Source: Salinisphaera japonica YTM-1 (lineage in GTDB: Bacteria; Pseudomonadota; Gammaproteobacteria; Nevskiales; Salinisphaeraceae). From it: a stretch of DNA of 43,137 bases. The stretch's first letter is position 1. Every line of letters starts with the position of its first letter. This document shows, piece by piece, positions 1 to 8,444 of the stretch. The stretch lies in NCBI RefSeq assembly GCF_003788585.1, contig NZ_AYKG01000026.1, forward strand, positions 1-43,137, written 5' to 3'. The notes under the pieces are model-generated. The model was not told where the DNA came from, ran no database searches, and was given only the letters and a program-made list of their open reading frames with translations. The position numbers were made by a program, and so were the translations under genes.

Positions 1-57
1 CTTATCAGCCTCAGATCGCTCGGTGAGCCGCTTGGTTTCAGTCGGGCGAGATGGTAT

Positions 58-2262
58 CTAGACCGCCACGGGGCCGCCGTCTGTCTTCTGGATCACGACC
101 GTGGATGCGCGCGGTCGGATCCGGCCCTGGGTATCGCGGGTGGCATCCGTGCCCGCCGGCCAGTTGGCCGGATGCTGGATGTTGATGAACAGTGCGCTCT
201 TGTCCGGCGTGGCAAAGATACCGGTCACTTCGCAGCCGTTCGGGCCGACCGCGAAACGCTTCAGCTCGGTCTGGTTGGCCGAGTTGATGATTGAGGGATC
301 ATTGGCGCCGGCCGAGACGTTCTGCGGGATGACGGCCAGTACCTGATCGTTGGTGTACTCCGAGCCGCTGTCGGTCTCGATCCAGAGAATGCCTTTACCG
401 TCGCCGCGGTCGTCGTACCAGAGGCCGTCGCAGCTGGAGAAATAGTTGTCGGCGCCCAGATTCGACAGGTTGTCGTCGGCGCCGGACTGCGGGATCGAGC
501 CGAAGACGAAGATATCCCACTCGAAGGTGGTGGCCCCCACGGCGGGCTCGACCCAGCGGATGACCTGGCCGTTTTCGTTGTCGGCCCGCGGGTTGGCGGC
601 GTTCACCGGCGCCGTGGCATAGCCCACGCCGTTGTCGGTGATGGCATCGCCGCCTTCGGTGAACGTGGCCTGGCTGTCGTCTTCGGTACGGTCCGAGTTG
701 TTGGTCAGCGTCATATAGACCGCGCCGGAGTCGGGATCGACGGTGCCCCATTCGGGCCGGTCCATCGGGGTCGCGCCCATCCAGTCGGCGGCATCACAGG
801 TGTTGATGATCACGCCGGCTTGATCGTCGGCGGCCAGATTCAGGGCGCTGGCCAGCGTCTGGCTGCCGTCGGCGACTGTGGCGTCCGGGGTCAGGGGCAG
901 CCATTCGCCACTGCCGTCGGCGTTGAAGCGCGCGGCATAGAGCGTGCCGGCGTTCATGTATTTGTCGCCGATGGCCAGGCGATCATAACTGCCGCCGATC
1001 ATGTGGGCATCGGCCGGGTTCCAGGGCGTGTCGGAGACGAACTTGTAGATATACTCGTTGCGCGAGTCGTGCCCGGTATAAAAGACCACGGGCTGGCCGG
1101 CAACCAGCTTGCCCGGCCAGCAGCCTTCGTGACGGAACCGGCCCAGGGCGGTGCGCTTCACCGGGCGTGATTCGCGGGTATAGGGGTCGATCTCCACGAT
1201 ATAGCCGAAGGTGCGCGGCTCGTTGCGATAATCGCCCGCGGCCGTCTCGGCACGCGGGGTGGCATCAAACCGGCTGAATTCACCGTCGGTGTCGTCGGCG
1301 AGTTTGGCCGCGGTCTCCCAGCCGTAGCGGGTGCCCCCGGTCAGAATACCAAGCCGGTCGTCGTCGGCCTCTCGCCCGGCATCCTTGCGAAAGACGGCGG
1401 GCCAGTTTTCTTCGCAGGTCAGATACGTGCCCCAGGGCGTATAACCGTTGGCGCAGTTGTTGTTGGTGCCGCGGGTGGACGTGCCATCGTTGGAATAGGC
1501 GGTGATGGCATAGGCCGAGCCGGCCACCGGGCCGGCCAGTTTGCAGGGTGTGGCACTGGTGATGCGGCGGTTATAACGGGTGTCGTCGGCCGGTGCCCAC
1601 TGGCCGTCGTCGTCGCGGGTTACGCGCATGATGGTCACGCCGTGGGCATTGATCTCGGTGCGTACCTCGGCCGGCGGGCGCCCGCCTTCGCCGTCTTCGC
1701 GTCCGCTGGGCCCGCCCTGGGGCGCCCATAGCGCGCTCTGATCGATGTATTCGTTGTTCAGCGCCAGGATGAAATCGCTCGAGGCGGTGTCTTCGGCCAG
1801 GGCGAAGTTGTGCATGCCGTCGTGGTTCATGCCCACGGTGTTGGCCTGAATCTCTGGCGTGTAGGCCAGATCAGCCGAGAATTCGGGGGCCGAGGCATTG
1901 ATCGGCGTGCCCCAGGGAATGAGCACCTGGGCCGAGTAGCCGTCGGGCACGCTCACCCGATCACCGTTCTGGCCGGCCACGGCGCGAAAGGCCAGGGCCA
2001 TGGCGGCGGACAGATCGCTGTCGTCCATGCCGGTATCGGGATTCATGCCGCCGCCGGCACTATCGTTACCGCCGCTGTCAGTATCGACGTTGTTGTCATC
2101 GCTGCAGCCGGTGGCGCCGAAACCCGCGAACATCGTGGCCGCAGCCGCCCCCAGGCCGCCGCGCATGATGTTGCGACGCGATACGCGACGCTCCAGCACG
2201 GTGGAGAACGGCTCGTTCTCGCTGTCGTTGAACAACCGGTGGTCTTCGATCTCTGAACTCAT
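58..2262 (-). CDS. phoX: PhoX-family (DUF839) Tat-exported phosphatase
   Basis: A 734-residue protein resembling the PhoX/DUF839 family, calcium- and iron-dependent phosphomonoesterases that release phosphate from organic esters outside the cytoplasm. The N-terminus has a twin-arginine export signal (SRRNIMRGG, arginines 29-30), a small-residue hydrophobic stretch, then ATGC with Cys53. It may therefore be a Tat-exported lipoprotein, although the lipobox is weak. The mature part has the acidic, Asn/Gly-rich beta-propeller-like character of the family. The ATG at 2262 has a G-rich Shine-Dalgarno stretch about 7 bases upstream. It diverges from the acyl-CoA ligase at 2425, and a Pho-box-like pair lies between them (2328-2345), which fits control by phosphate starvation. 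Family assignment is firm; the alkaline phosphatase activity is inferred, since some DUF839 proteins have no proven substrate. Confidence 0.82.
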   Translation of the reverse strand: MSSEIEDHRLFNDSENEPFSTVLERRVSRRNIMRGGLGAAAATMFAGFGATGCSDDNNVDTDSGGNDSAGGGMNPDTGMDDSDLSAAMALAFRAVAGQNGDRVSVPDGYSAQVLIPWGTPINASAPEFSADLAYTPEIQANTVGMNHDGMHNFALAEDTASSDFILALNNEYIDQSALWAPQGGPSGREDGEGGRPPAEVRTEINAHGVTIMRVTRDDDGQWAPADDTRYNRRITSATPCKLAGPVAGSAYAITAYSNDGTSTRGTNNNCANGYTPWGTYLTCEENWPAVFRKDAGREADDDRLGILTGGTRYGWETAAKLADDTDGEFSRFDATPRAETAAGDYRNEPRTFGYIVEIDPYTRESRPVKRTALGRFRHEGCWPGKLVAGQPVVFYTGHDSRNEYIYKFVSDTPWNPADAHMIGGSYDRLAIGDKYMNAGTLYAARFNADGSGEWLPLTPDATVADGSQTLASALNLAADDQAGVIINTCDAADWMGATPMDRPEWGTVDPDSGAVYMTLTNNSDRTEDDSQATFTEGGDAITDNGVGYATAPVNAANPRADNENGQVIRWVEPAVGATTFEWDIFVFGSIPQSGADDNLSNLGADNYFSSCDGLWYDDRGDGKGILWIETDSGSEYTNDQVLAVIPQNVSAGANDPSIINSANQTELKRFAVGPNGCEVTGIFATPDKSALFINIQHPANWPAGTDATRDTQGRIRPRASTVVIQKTDGGPVAV

Positions 2263-2327
2263 GATGGCCCCCTGGCACGCAAGATGACTATGGATAAGAA
2301 ATGCGCCGTGCAGGCTAGAGTGTGTTC

Positions 2328-2345
2328 ATGACAGCGACGTGAAAC
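2328..2345 (-). promoter_or_regulatory. Possible Pho box upstream of phoX
   Basis: On the minus strand two 7-base half-sites, GTTTCAC and CTGTCAT, are separated by 4 bases (GTCG), the 11-bp period of PhoB sites. The second half-site equals the consensus CTGTCAT; the first matches 5 of 7. The pair ends 65 bases before the phoX start codon. No convincing -10 hexamer was identified downstream, so this is a candidate only. Confidence 0.4.
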
Positions 2346-2424
2346 CCCGGCGTCTACGTCGATCGTCGTCTGTGAAACAGCGCTGTTATCGGCTTGAATA
2401 AGGCAGTAACGAACAGGAGTTGTC

Positions 2425-4062
2425 ATGTCGGGCGCCTATGCCGATCTACCCAAGACCGCCGCCAATCACGTGGCGCTGTCGCCGACCGCGTTTCTGGCCT
2501 GGGCCGGCGAGGTTTACGGCGAGCGCTGTGCGCTGATTCACGGGGATTATCGTCAGAGCTGGGCCGAGACCTATGCGCGCTGCCGACGCCTGGCCGGTGC
2601 GCTGGCCGCACAAGGTATTGGTGCCGGCGATACGGTGGCTGTCATGGCACCCAATATCCCGGCCACCTACGAACTGCACTTCGGCCCGGCGATGATCGGC
2701 GCCGTGCTCAATACGCTGAACGTGCGTCTGGATGCCACAACGCTTGGCTTCATGCTGGGCTTTGGCGAGGCACGCATCGTGTTCGTGGACCGGGCTTTCG
2801 CGCCGGTGATGGCCGAGGCCATCGCCGGTCTGGACGAGCCGCCGCTCGTCATCGATATCGACGACGCCGAATACGACGGCGATGAAGCCTTGATCGGCGA
2901 GATGGATTACGAAGCCTTCATCGCCACGGGCGAGGCCGATTTCGCCTGGGCGCCGCCGAGCGACGAGTGGGATGCCATCTCGTTGAACTTCACCTCGGGC
3001 ACGACGGGCGACCCCAAGGGCGTGGTCTATCATCATCGCGGCGCGTATCTGAACGCCATGACCAATGCGCTGGTCTGGGACATGCCCACCCACGCGGTCT
3101 ATCTGTGGACACTGCCGATGTTCCACTGCAACGGCTGGTGTTTCGCCTGGACACTGGCGGCCAAGGCCGGCACCAACGTCTGTCTGCGTCAGGTGGCCGC
3201 CGAGCCGATCATCGCGGCGCTGCACACGCATGGCGTCACCCACTATTGCGGTGCGCCCATCGTGCACAACATGCTCATCGAGGCCGGGCCCGAGGCGTTT
3301 GCCGGTTTGCCCCAGACCGTGTACGGCCTGGTGGCCGGTGCGGCACCGCCGGCCGCCATGATCGAAGGCATGGAAGCGGTGGGCGTATCGCTCACCCATG
3401 TCTATGGCCTGACCGAAACCTATGGCCCGGCCGCTCTGTGTGCCAAGCAGGCCGACTGGGCCGAGCTGGGCCTGGAGGCGCGGGTGGCAAGAAACGCCCG
3501 ACAGGGCGTGCGTTATCCCACGCAGCAGGCCATGACCGTTATCGATCGCGATACCGGTGCCGAGGTGGCCCGCGACGGCGCGCAGCTGGGCGAACTGGTG
3601 TTTGCCGGCAATATCGTGATGAAGGGCTATCTGAAGAATCCCGAGGCCACGGCCAAGGCGTTTGCCCACGGCTGGTATCACACCGGCGATCTCGGCGTGA
3701 TCGAGGCCGACGGTTATATCCGTATCGCGGACCGGGCCAAGGACGTGATCATCTCGGGCGGCGAAAACATCTCCTCGCTGGAGATCGAGTCCGTGCTGTC
3801 ACGCCATCCGGCGATCGCCAGCGCGGCCGTGGTGGCGCGTCCGGATGCGCGCTGGGGCGAGACGCCCTGTGCCTTCATCGCCCTGCGCGCGGGCCAGTCG
3901 GTCACGGCCGAGGCGGTCATCGCCTACTGTCGCGAGCATCTGGCCGGCTACAAGGTGCCCCGAAGCGTGGTCTTCGGGGCGCTGCCCATGACATCGACCG
4001 GCAAGATCCAGAAATACGCGCTGCGCAGCCGGGCCGAAACGCTGACCGATCAGCCCACCTGA
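2425..4062 (+). CDS. Acyl-CoA synthetase (AMP-binding family)
   Basis: A 545-residue ANL-superfamily enzyme that would activate a carboxylic acid with ATP to an acyl-adenylate and then form the CoA thioester. Visible motifs are the P-loop TSGTTGDPKG (190-199), YGLTETYGP, the YHTGDLG hinge aspartate, the DRAKDVIISGGENIS loop and the C-terminal catalytic lysine in TSTGKIQK. The segment YLWTLPMFHCNGWCFAW is typical of the branch holding medium-chain fatty-acid and methylmercaptopropionate (DmdB-like) CoA ligases. The substrate cannot be fixed from sequence; no other dimethylsulfoniopropionate genes are here. The ATG has AGGAG 5 bases upstream (2415-2419). Its 3' end overlaps the convergent hydrolase gene by 13 bases. 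Confidence 0.88.
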   Translation: MSGAYADLPKTAANHVALSPTAFLAWAGEVYGERCALIHGDYRQSWAETYARCRRLAGALAAQGIGAGDTVAVMAPNIPATYELHFGPAMIGAVLNTLNVRLDATTLGFMLGFGEARIVFVDRAFAPVMAEAIAGLDEPPLVIDIDDAEYDGDEALIGEMDYEAFIATGEADFAWAPPSDEWDAISLNFTSGTTGDPKGVVYHHRGAYLNAMTNALVWDMPTHAVYLWTLPMFHCNGWCFAWTLAAKAGTNVCLRQVAAEPIIAALHTHGVTHYCGAPIVHNMLIEAGPEAFAGLPQTVYGLVAGAAPPAAMIEGMEAVGVSLTHVYGLTETYGPAALCAKQADWAELGLEARVARNARQGVRYPTQQAMTVIDRDTGAEVARDGAQLGELVFAGNIVMKGYLKNPEATAKAFAHGWYHTGDLGVIEADGYIRIADRAKDVIISGGENISSLEIESVLSRHPAIASAAVVARPDARWGETPCAFIALRAGQSVTAEAVIAYCREHLAGYKVPRSVVFGALPMTSTGKIQKYALRSRAETLTDQPT

Positions 4063-4961
4063 TCCAGAAACGCCTCGTAGCCGGCCATGAACGCTTCAGG
4101 CTGCTGGAAATGCGGCAGGGCCCCGGCATTGAACGCCTGCTGCGTGGAGGCCGCGTGCTGTTTCAGCATATTGTTGACCGCATCATTGGTGAAATCGCCT
4201 TTCGTGCCATAGGCCAGCCAGATCGGCGGCGCCAGGTCGACATACAGATCGGCGGCATCCGTCGAGAACAGATAGCCGGATAGAAAAGAGAACGGCGCAT
4301 GACGCGCGCCCGGCTGGTGGGCCGTTTTCCAGGCATAGTCGATCACGCCGGGGTCGACGTCTTTCTCGCCCCATGTCTTTTCCAGGAAAAAACGAATGCT
4401 CTTCTCGCTGGCCAGCCCGTTGAAGACAAAGCGGGCGAAGTTCGACGACTGGGTCAGCAGTCGATACAGCCAGGGCTTGCCCCGGGTATAGGCTCTGGGC
4501 CCGACCTCGTTGGGATCGCGATTGAAGCCGCTGGGGCTGACCAGCGCCAGGCTGCGATAGGCGTCCGGCCGGGCCTGGGCCGCGCGCGCCAGGTATTCAC
4601 AGGAGACCGAACAGGCCAGCACGTCGACGGCGCTGTGCCCGGTCGTTTCGATCAGATGATCGACCATCGCCTGGATAGCCGCGGTCATGAGATCCGGCGT
4701 ATAGCGTTTGGCATGGCGGGCCGAAAAACCATAGCCCGGCAGATCAAGTGCGACCACCGTGCGCCGGCCCTGAAAATACTCATAGATCGGCTTGATCTCA
4801 TAGGCCGAGGCCGCGGCGTTGACGCTATGAATTAACAGCACCGGCGGCGCCTCGTAGCCCGCCGACGTATCCAGATAATAGGACAAGGGCCATACGGCGG
4901 CATCCAGGGCCTGACGGCTGCCCCCCACGGCATCGGGCAACACGGGAACGGGTTCGGACAT
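4050..4961 (-). CDS. Alpha/beta-fold hydrolase
   Basis: About 303 residues from the ATG at 4961; a GTG at 5006 would add 15 residues but has no better ribosome-binding site. The order is an alpha/beta hydrolase: oxyanion region VLLIHSVNAA (41-50), DLPGYGFS, a nucleophile elbow A-C-S-V-S with Ser118 in place of the usual G-x-S-x-G, and a late histidine in ALPHFQQPE. The small residues around Ser118 still permit the sharp turn. No signal peptide is seen, so it is probably cytoplasmic. It converges on the acyl-CoA ligase with a 13-base overlap. The substrate (ester, lipid or small ring compound) cannot be predicted. Confidence 0.75.
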   Translation of the reverse strand: MSEPVPVLPDAVGGSRQALDAAVWPLSYYLDTSAGYEAPPVLLIHSVNAAASAYEIKPIYEYFQGRRTVVALDLPGYGFSARHAKRYTPDLMTAAIQAMVDHLIETTGHSAVDVLACSVSCEYLARAAQARPDAYRSLALVSPSGFNRDPNEVGPRAYTRGKPWLYRLLTQSSNFARFVFNGLASEKSIRFFLEKTWGEKDVDPGVIDYAWKTAHQPGARHAPFSFLSGYLFSTDAADLYVDLAPPIWLAYGTKGDFTNDAVNNMLKQHAASTQQAFNAGALPHFQQPEAFMAGYEAFLDQVG

Positions 4962-5413
4962 ATCGGTCTCGACGACGGTAACGGAAATCAGAGGCAGTAT
5001 GGGCACTGCCGCAGCGCTAACCTAGCTCACACGCCGGCCGTGCTCTATTGGTGTCTGTATCAAGCACGCGTTTTTCCGGGGGCCAATGGCCCGCCCGGCC
5101 GGCCCAATCGCGTATATAACGCGCACATCACGATGTTTTGGCTTGTTCGTGCATAGGGGCCGCAACTATTTTTGTGCGGCTTGTACAGCTGCCAGACAGG
5201 TTGAGCGCGCCCGCGGAACAAGACGCAAGGCATTGAATTGATTGGCTTTAAGCCGGCCAAGGGCAGCGGTTAGCCATGTTTTGGCCGGCCTGTGGCCCGG
5301 CGAAACGCCGTCGCCAACGCCCGACGAGTGAATTTCTGCTATGCACGAGGCCCACGACAGGTATGCTGCAAGGGCAGGTAACTGCATTTATTAATTAAGA
5401 CCAAGAGTTAAGT
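4962..5413. other. Non-coding leader and promoter region before csp
   Basis: No credible gene is seen here. It holds two inverted repeats: GCCGCA/TGCGGC at 5159-5180, and a longer perfect one, GCCGGCCAA at 5252-5260 with its complement at 5281-5289 around a 20-base loop. The last 40 bases before the cold-shock gene are AT-rich. A long structured 5' leader is common for cold-shock genes, so part of this may be transcribed as the csp leader; no promoter was pinned down. Confidence 0.5.
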
Positions 5414-5617
5414 ATGGCCAAAGGCACAGTGAAGTGGTTTAGTTCCGAGAAAGGCTTCGGCTTTATCGCTCCTGAAGACGGCAGCAAGGATCTGTTCGTT
5501 CATCATTCCGAAATCCAGATGAAGGGTTTCGCCTCGCTTGAGGACGGGCAGGCAGTGGAATTCGAAGTAGGCGAGGGCAAGAAGGGCCCTTGCGCTACCA
5601 AGGTCGTGCCGCTGTAA
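5414..5617 (+). CDS. Cold-shock protein (CspA family)
   Basis: A 67-residue single cold-shock domain, the normal length of the CspA family. It has both RNA-binding motifs, KGFGFI (RNP1, residues 13-18) and LFVHHSEI (RNP2), and starts MAKGTVKWF like its relatives. Such proteins bind single-stranded RNA or DNA and act as RNA chaperones in the cytoplasm. The gene stands alone, with a strong terminator 25 bases downstream (5643-5671) and about 450 bases of non-coding DNA upstream containing inverted repeats. Whether it is cold-induced or constitutive (CspE/CspC-like) cannot be told from the sequence. Confidence 0.96.
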   Translation: MAKGTVKWFSSEKGFGFIAPEDGSKDLFVHHSEIQMKGFASLEDGQAVEFEVGEGKKGPCATKVVPL

Positions 5618-5642
5618 AGCGCGCATAGACTGCGCAAGACCG

Positions 5643-5671
5643 GGCGGGCTGTCTTGTAGCCCGCCTTTTTT
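5643..5671 (+). terminator. Rho-independent terminator of csp
   Basis: A perfect 8-bp stem, GGCGGGCT at 5643-5650 pairing with AGCCCGCC at 5658-5665, with a 7-base loop and followed directly by six T. It lies 25 bases after the csp stop codon. Confidence 0.92.
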
Positions 5672-5711
5672 ATGTCCGGCGTTCGCGCGATCCGTTGTTT
5701 AGAGGTGCCGG

Positions 5712-5927
5712 CTACTGCCAGCCGATGCGCCAGCGGGTGTCGTCCTGCAGCACGCGCCAGGCGAGGGTGAAGCTACGTTTGGTCAGCACGGCCTGGAGCA
5801 TCACCTGCACCACGTGCTCGTCATCATCGCGAATAAGTTCGATGACGATGAAATGCTTCTCGCCGTTTGCCGGCTCGGCGGCCGTCCATTTCGAGTGGTA
5901 CAACTTGTCGGGGTTGAGTCGATGCAT
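5712..5927 (-). CDS. DUF2389 / TIGR02450 tryptophan-rich small protein
   Basis: A 71-residue protein matching the conserved pattern of the TIGR02450/DUF2389 family: an N-terminal NPDKLYHSKWTA, then EKHFIVIELI, then KRSFTLAWRVLQDDTRWRIGW. The family is common in Gammaproteobacteria and has no established function. There is no signal peptide and no membrane segment. It is divergent from the DUF3820 gene with only 20 bases between their start codons, so their promoters must overlap or one gene is read from further upstream. Confidence 0.85.
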   Translation of the reverse strand: MHRLNPDKLYHSKWTAAEPANGEKHFIVIELIRDDDEHVVQVMLQAVLTKRSFTLAWRVLQDDTRWRIGWQ

Positions 5928-5947
5928 GACGTGTCGTGTGTTGTGCG

Positions 5948-6157
5948 ATGAATGAGGATGATCTGGAACGGCTGGTGACCACGCCCATGCCGTTCGGCCA
6001 GTACGCCGGGCGCGTGATCGCGGATCTGCCGGGGCATTATCTGGCCTGGTTTGCGCGCCAGGGCGTGCCGCAGGGCGAGATCGGGCGGCTGTTGCGGCTG
6101 ATGTACGAGATCGATCATAACGATCTACGCGGGTTGTTGGCGCCGTTGCGTCGTTAG
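5948..6157 (+). CDS. DUF3820 family small protein
   Basis: 69 residues from the ATG at 5948 (an in-frame start at 5936 would add MCCA and is less likely). It matches the DUF3820 pattern: MPFGQYAGRVIADLP, GHYLAWFARQGVP, then a helix and the LRGLLAPL end. Members are often annotated as quorum-sensing-regulated virulence factors after a Pseudomonas homologue; related modules occur next to exonuclease domains. The biochemical role is unknown. It is followed 57 bases later by the YkgJ-type gene on the same strand. Confidence 0.78.
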   Translation: MNEDDLERLVTTPMPFGQYAGRVIADLPGHYLAWFARQGVPQGEIGRLLRLMYEIDHNDLRGLLAPLRR

Positions 6158-6214
6158 CCGGTATAAGATCGAGACGCGCCGTGCTCGTCGACGGTAAGGC
6201 GCGGGAGATTGGCT

Positions 6215-6655
6215 ATGCATCCATGTATGAACTGCGGGGCCTGTTGTGCGACCTATCGCGTGGCGTTTCATTGGATAGAAACGATCCACGGGCCGGTCGG
6301 CCCCGGTGTGCCCGAGACCCTGACCCAGCCGCTCGATGCCCATCGATTGGTCATGGTGGGTACAAAGTCATCGCCGGTGCGCTGCGTGGCCCTGACAGGT
6401 CATGTCGGCGGCTGCACAACGTGCCGTATCTACGACCGCCGGCCGAGCGTGTGTCGTGAAGTCATGGCGGCCGGGGAGAACGGGGTGCCAAGCGATCAGT
6501 GTGATCGTGCGCGGGCCGCGCACGGATTGGCGCCTCTGACACGCGCGGACTGGCAGGCGCACGAGAAAGCCGTGATAAGCCGGTTGGCCCCATCGCGTCG
6601 CGACGCACCGACAAACGAGTCGCCCAGCCGCCGGCGACGCGCGCGACCGGCCTGA
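6215..6655 (+). CDS. YkgJ-family cysteine-cluster protein
   Basis: 146 residues from the ATG at 6215, which has GGGAG 7 bases upstream; a TTG two codons earlier is less likely. The N-terminus MHPCMNCGACC is the signature of the YkgJ/UPF0153 family, and further cysteines follow in GGCTTCRIYDRRPSVC. This clustering is taken in the family as a zinc or iron-sulfur ligand set. The last 30 residues are Arg/Ser/Pro-rich and probably disordered. Function is unknown. The gene lies downstream of the DUF3820 gene and could share its transcript. Confidence 0.85.
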   Translation: MHPCMNCGACCATYRVAFHWIETIHGPVGPGVPETLTQPLDAHRLVMVGTKSSPVRCVALTGHVGGCTTCRIYDRRPSVCREVMAAGENGVPSDQCDRARAAHGLAPLTRADWQAHEKAVISRLAPSRRDAPTNESPSRRRRARPA

Positions 6656-7062
6656 ATGCCATCGCCTGCCTCATCGCGGCGCGCGCGCAAGACGCGCCTC
6701 GACGATACGTGCGCTGCACCAGCGCCTGTCGACTGTGAACCGTGAGTCGCGCATTCTTGTGCGTGTTCATCCGGGTTTGCTCCTTACGTCTGACGGATTT
6801 CAGCACCCGTCAGCTTCAGGGAACGCGGCTCGGATGAACGATCTACCGAGCGGTCACACCAGAGCGCTGACGCTATGGCAGCGCCACAGCGTGGCGACCG
6901 GCATCGCGATACGGGTGACAGCTACAATCGGCGTGGTGATCTGGTGGCGGCTCACCCCGCGCTGAGCCGGCGTTCAGCCAGGGTCACCATGGCGGGGGCA
7001 TAACGGCGCCAGGGGTTGCGAGATTGATCGCACCGATCAAGGAATCACCGGGGGAAGACATT
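6656..7062. other. Intergenic stretch with no supported gene
   Basis: About 400 bases. A rightward reading frame at 6735-6965 ends with a short hydrophobic stretch (TATIGVVIWW), and a 43-codon version beginning at 6834 could encode a single-span peptide, but it has no ribosome-binding site and no recognisable relatives. The opposite strand is also open from 6806 without credible coding character. I treat the stretch as non-coding. Confidence 0.4.
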
Positions 7063-8373
7063 GTGGCAAGCCATGCGGAAGAAAGCCTGACGCTGTCATC
7101 AAGCCCGGCGCGCCCGGCGCGCGAGCGTTTCATGGGGTTGGAGTGGCTGCGTTTCGGTCTGGGCGTTTTCATCATCCTGTTTCACACGCTGCATGTGTAC
7201 AAGCCGCTGCGCGTGTGGACCCACTACATCACTGATCTGGGGTTTTTCGCCACCAGCACGTTCTTCGTGCTGTCGGGGTTTCTGCTCAGCCATGTGTATC
7301 TAAAACCCGACCGGCACTACGGCATGCGCGAGCCGGCCCGTAGTTTCTGGATCAAGCGGTTCTCGAACCTGTATCCGATCCATATCGGCTCGTTGATCCT
7401 GGCCGTGGTGGTGGTCCAGCTCGTGGCCTGGCTGGCGATCACGCCGGGGGATGCGGTGCGTACGTTCCGGTTCGTGTCTTACGACATCAACCGTCCGGTG
7501 CTGTTTGCCGGTGAGATGCGTCATCTCATGGGCAACACCGAGCTGTTCGTGAATCTGGGCCTGAATCTGGTGATGCTCCAGGCCTGGAACCCGTTCTATC
7601 TGACCTTCAACCCGCCGGCCTGGTCGATCTCGGTGTTGTTCTTCTTCTATCTTTGGTTCCCGTGGATCGGCCCGGCCTTGCTACGGCTCAAGCACTACGC
7701 TCGCGCACTGGCGATCACTTGCCTGATCTATATCGTGCCGGCGTTGGTGGTTATCGCCACGACCAATTTCGACACGCCCGAAACCGGCATCCTGCACCGT
7801 AACCCGATCATCCGCATGCCGGAATTCGTGGCCGGTATCCTGTTGTATGCGCTCTATGCCCGGCGGCGTGATGCTGGCCTGGCGCTATCCCGCGGTCAGG
7901 TCGCCGGGTTGCTGGCCCTGATCGTGGCCTCGTTCTGTCTCGGCCAGTGGTTTCTGACCTTTGGCTCGGCGTTCTATTACCTGCTGCACGACGGCCTGCT
8001 CTTGCCGGCCTGTCTGGCCGCGGTGTATCTGGCCGCACGGGCCCCGGCAGCGGGCTCGGAAAATGTGAACACTTGGGCGGTAAAACTTGGCGGGGCCGCG
8101 CTGCCCATGTTCGCGCTGCATATTCCGCTGTACACGCTCTACACGCGGGTCGAAAAGATCGTGCGCGGCGAGCCGACGCTGTGCCTGACCGGACACTGGC
8201 AGGCCTGTACGCAGGCGGCCGGTGAGATCACGCTATCGTTCTGGGCGTATCCGATTTTCCTGGCGGGCACGATCGCGTTCTGTGTCGTCTTTCAGGAGCG
8301 CTTCGTGCGCGCGGTGCGTCGGCGTATCGAGCCGCCGCTCATGCGCTGGTTCATGGGCGACAAGCGCGCCTGA
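7063..8373 (+). CDS. Membrane acyltransferase (OafA/YrhL-like, acyltransferase 3)
   Basis: An acyltransferase-3 family protein of about 436 residues that would move acyl groups, typically acetyl or succinyl, onto extracytoplasmic sugars or lipids. The GTG at 7063 is chosen because GGGGGAAG lies 6 bases upstream; a TTG at 7024 would give 449 residues and the first ATG (7132) would cut into the conserved start. The core begins GLEWLRFGLGVFIILFHTLH, where R and H are family hallmarks, followed by FFVLSGFLLSHVY and about ten hydrophobic spans. The gene stands alone and meets gnd convergently. The acceptor cannot be inferred. Confidence 0.85.
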   Translation: MASHAEESLTLSSSPARPARERFMGLEWLRFGLGVFIILFHTLHVYKPLRVWTHYITDLGFFATSTFFVLSGFLLSHVYLKPDRHYGMREPARSFWIKRFSNLYPIHIGSLILAVVVVQLVAWLAITPGDAVRTFRFVSYDINRPVLFAGEMRHLMGNTELFVNLGLNLVMLQAWNPFYLTFNPPAWSISVLFFFYLWFPWIGPALLRLKHYARALAITCLIYIVPALVVIATTNFDTPETGILHRNPIIRMPEFVAGILLYALYARRRDAGLALSRGQVAGLLALIVASFCLGQWFLTFGSAFYYLLHDGLLLPACLAAVYLAARAPAAGSENVNTWAVKLGGAALPMFALHIPLYTLYTRVEKIVRGEPTLCLTGHWQACTQAAGEITLSFWAYPIFLAGTIAFCVVFQERFVRAVRRRIEPPLMRWFMGDKRA

Positions 8374-8385
8374 GCGAGCCGAGCC

Positions 8386-8414
8386 GCCCGGCGCGCTGCG
8401 AACAGGCGCCGGGC
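8386..8414. terminator. Inverted repeat between convergent genes
   Basis: A perfect 9-bp inverted repeat, GCCCGGCGC at 8386-8394 and GCGCCGGGC at 8406-8414, with an 11-base loop. It sits between the convergent acyltransferase and gnd genes and could end transcription from both sides, but there is no T-run on either strand. Confidence 0.4.
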
Positions 8415-8444
8415 AGGGCGGATCGGTCGATGATCAGCCCTTGA

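Noticed and set aside
2446-3681. Long minus-strand frame opposite the acyl-CoA ligase
   Set aside because: No family resemblance; the ligase on the plus strand has complete motifs and a ribosome-binding site.
6735-6965. Possible small membrane peptide gene
   Set aside because: No ribosome-binding site, no relatives recognised and only a weak hydrophobic stretch.
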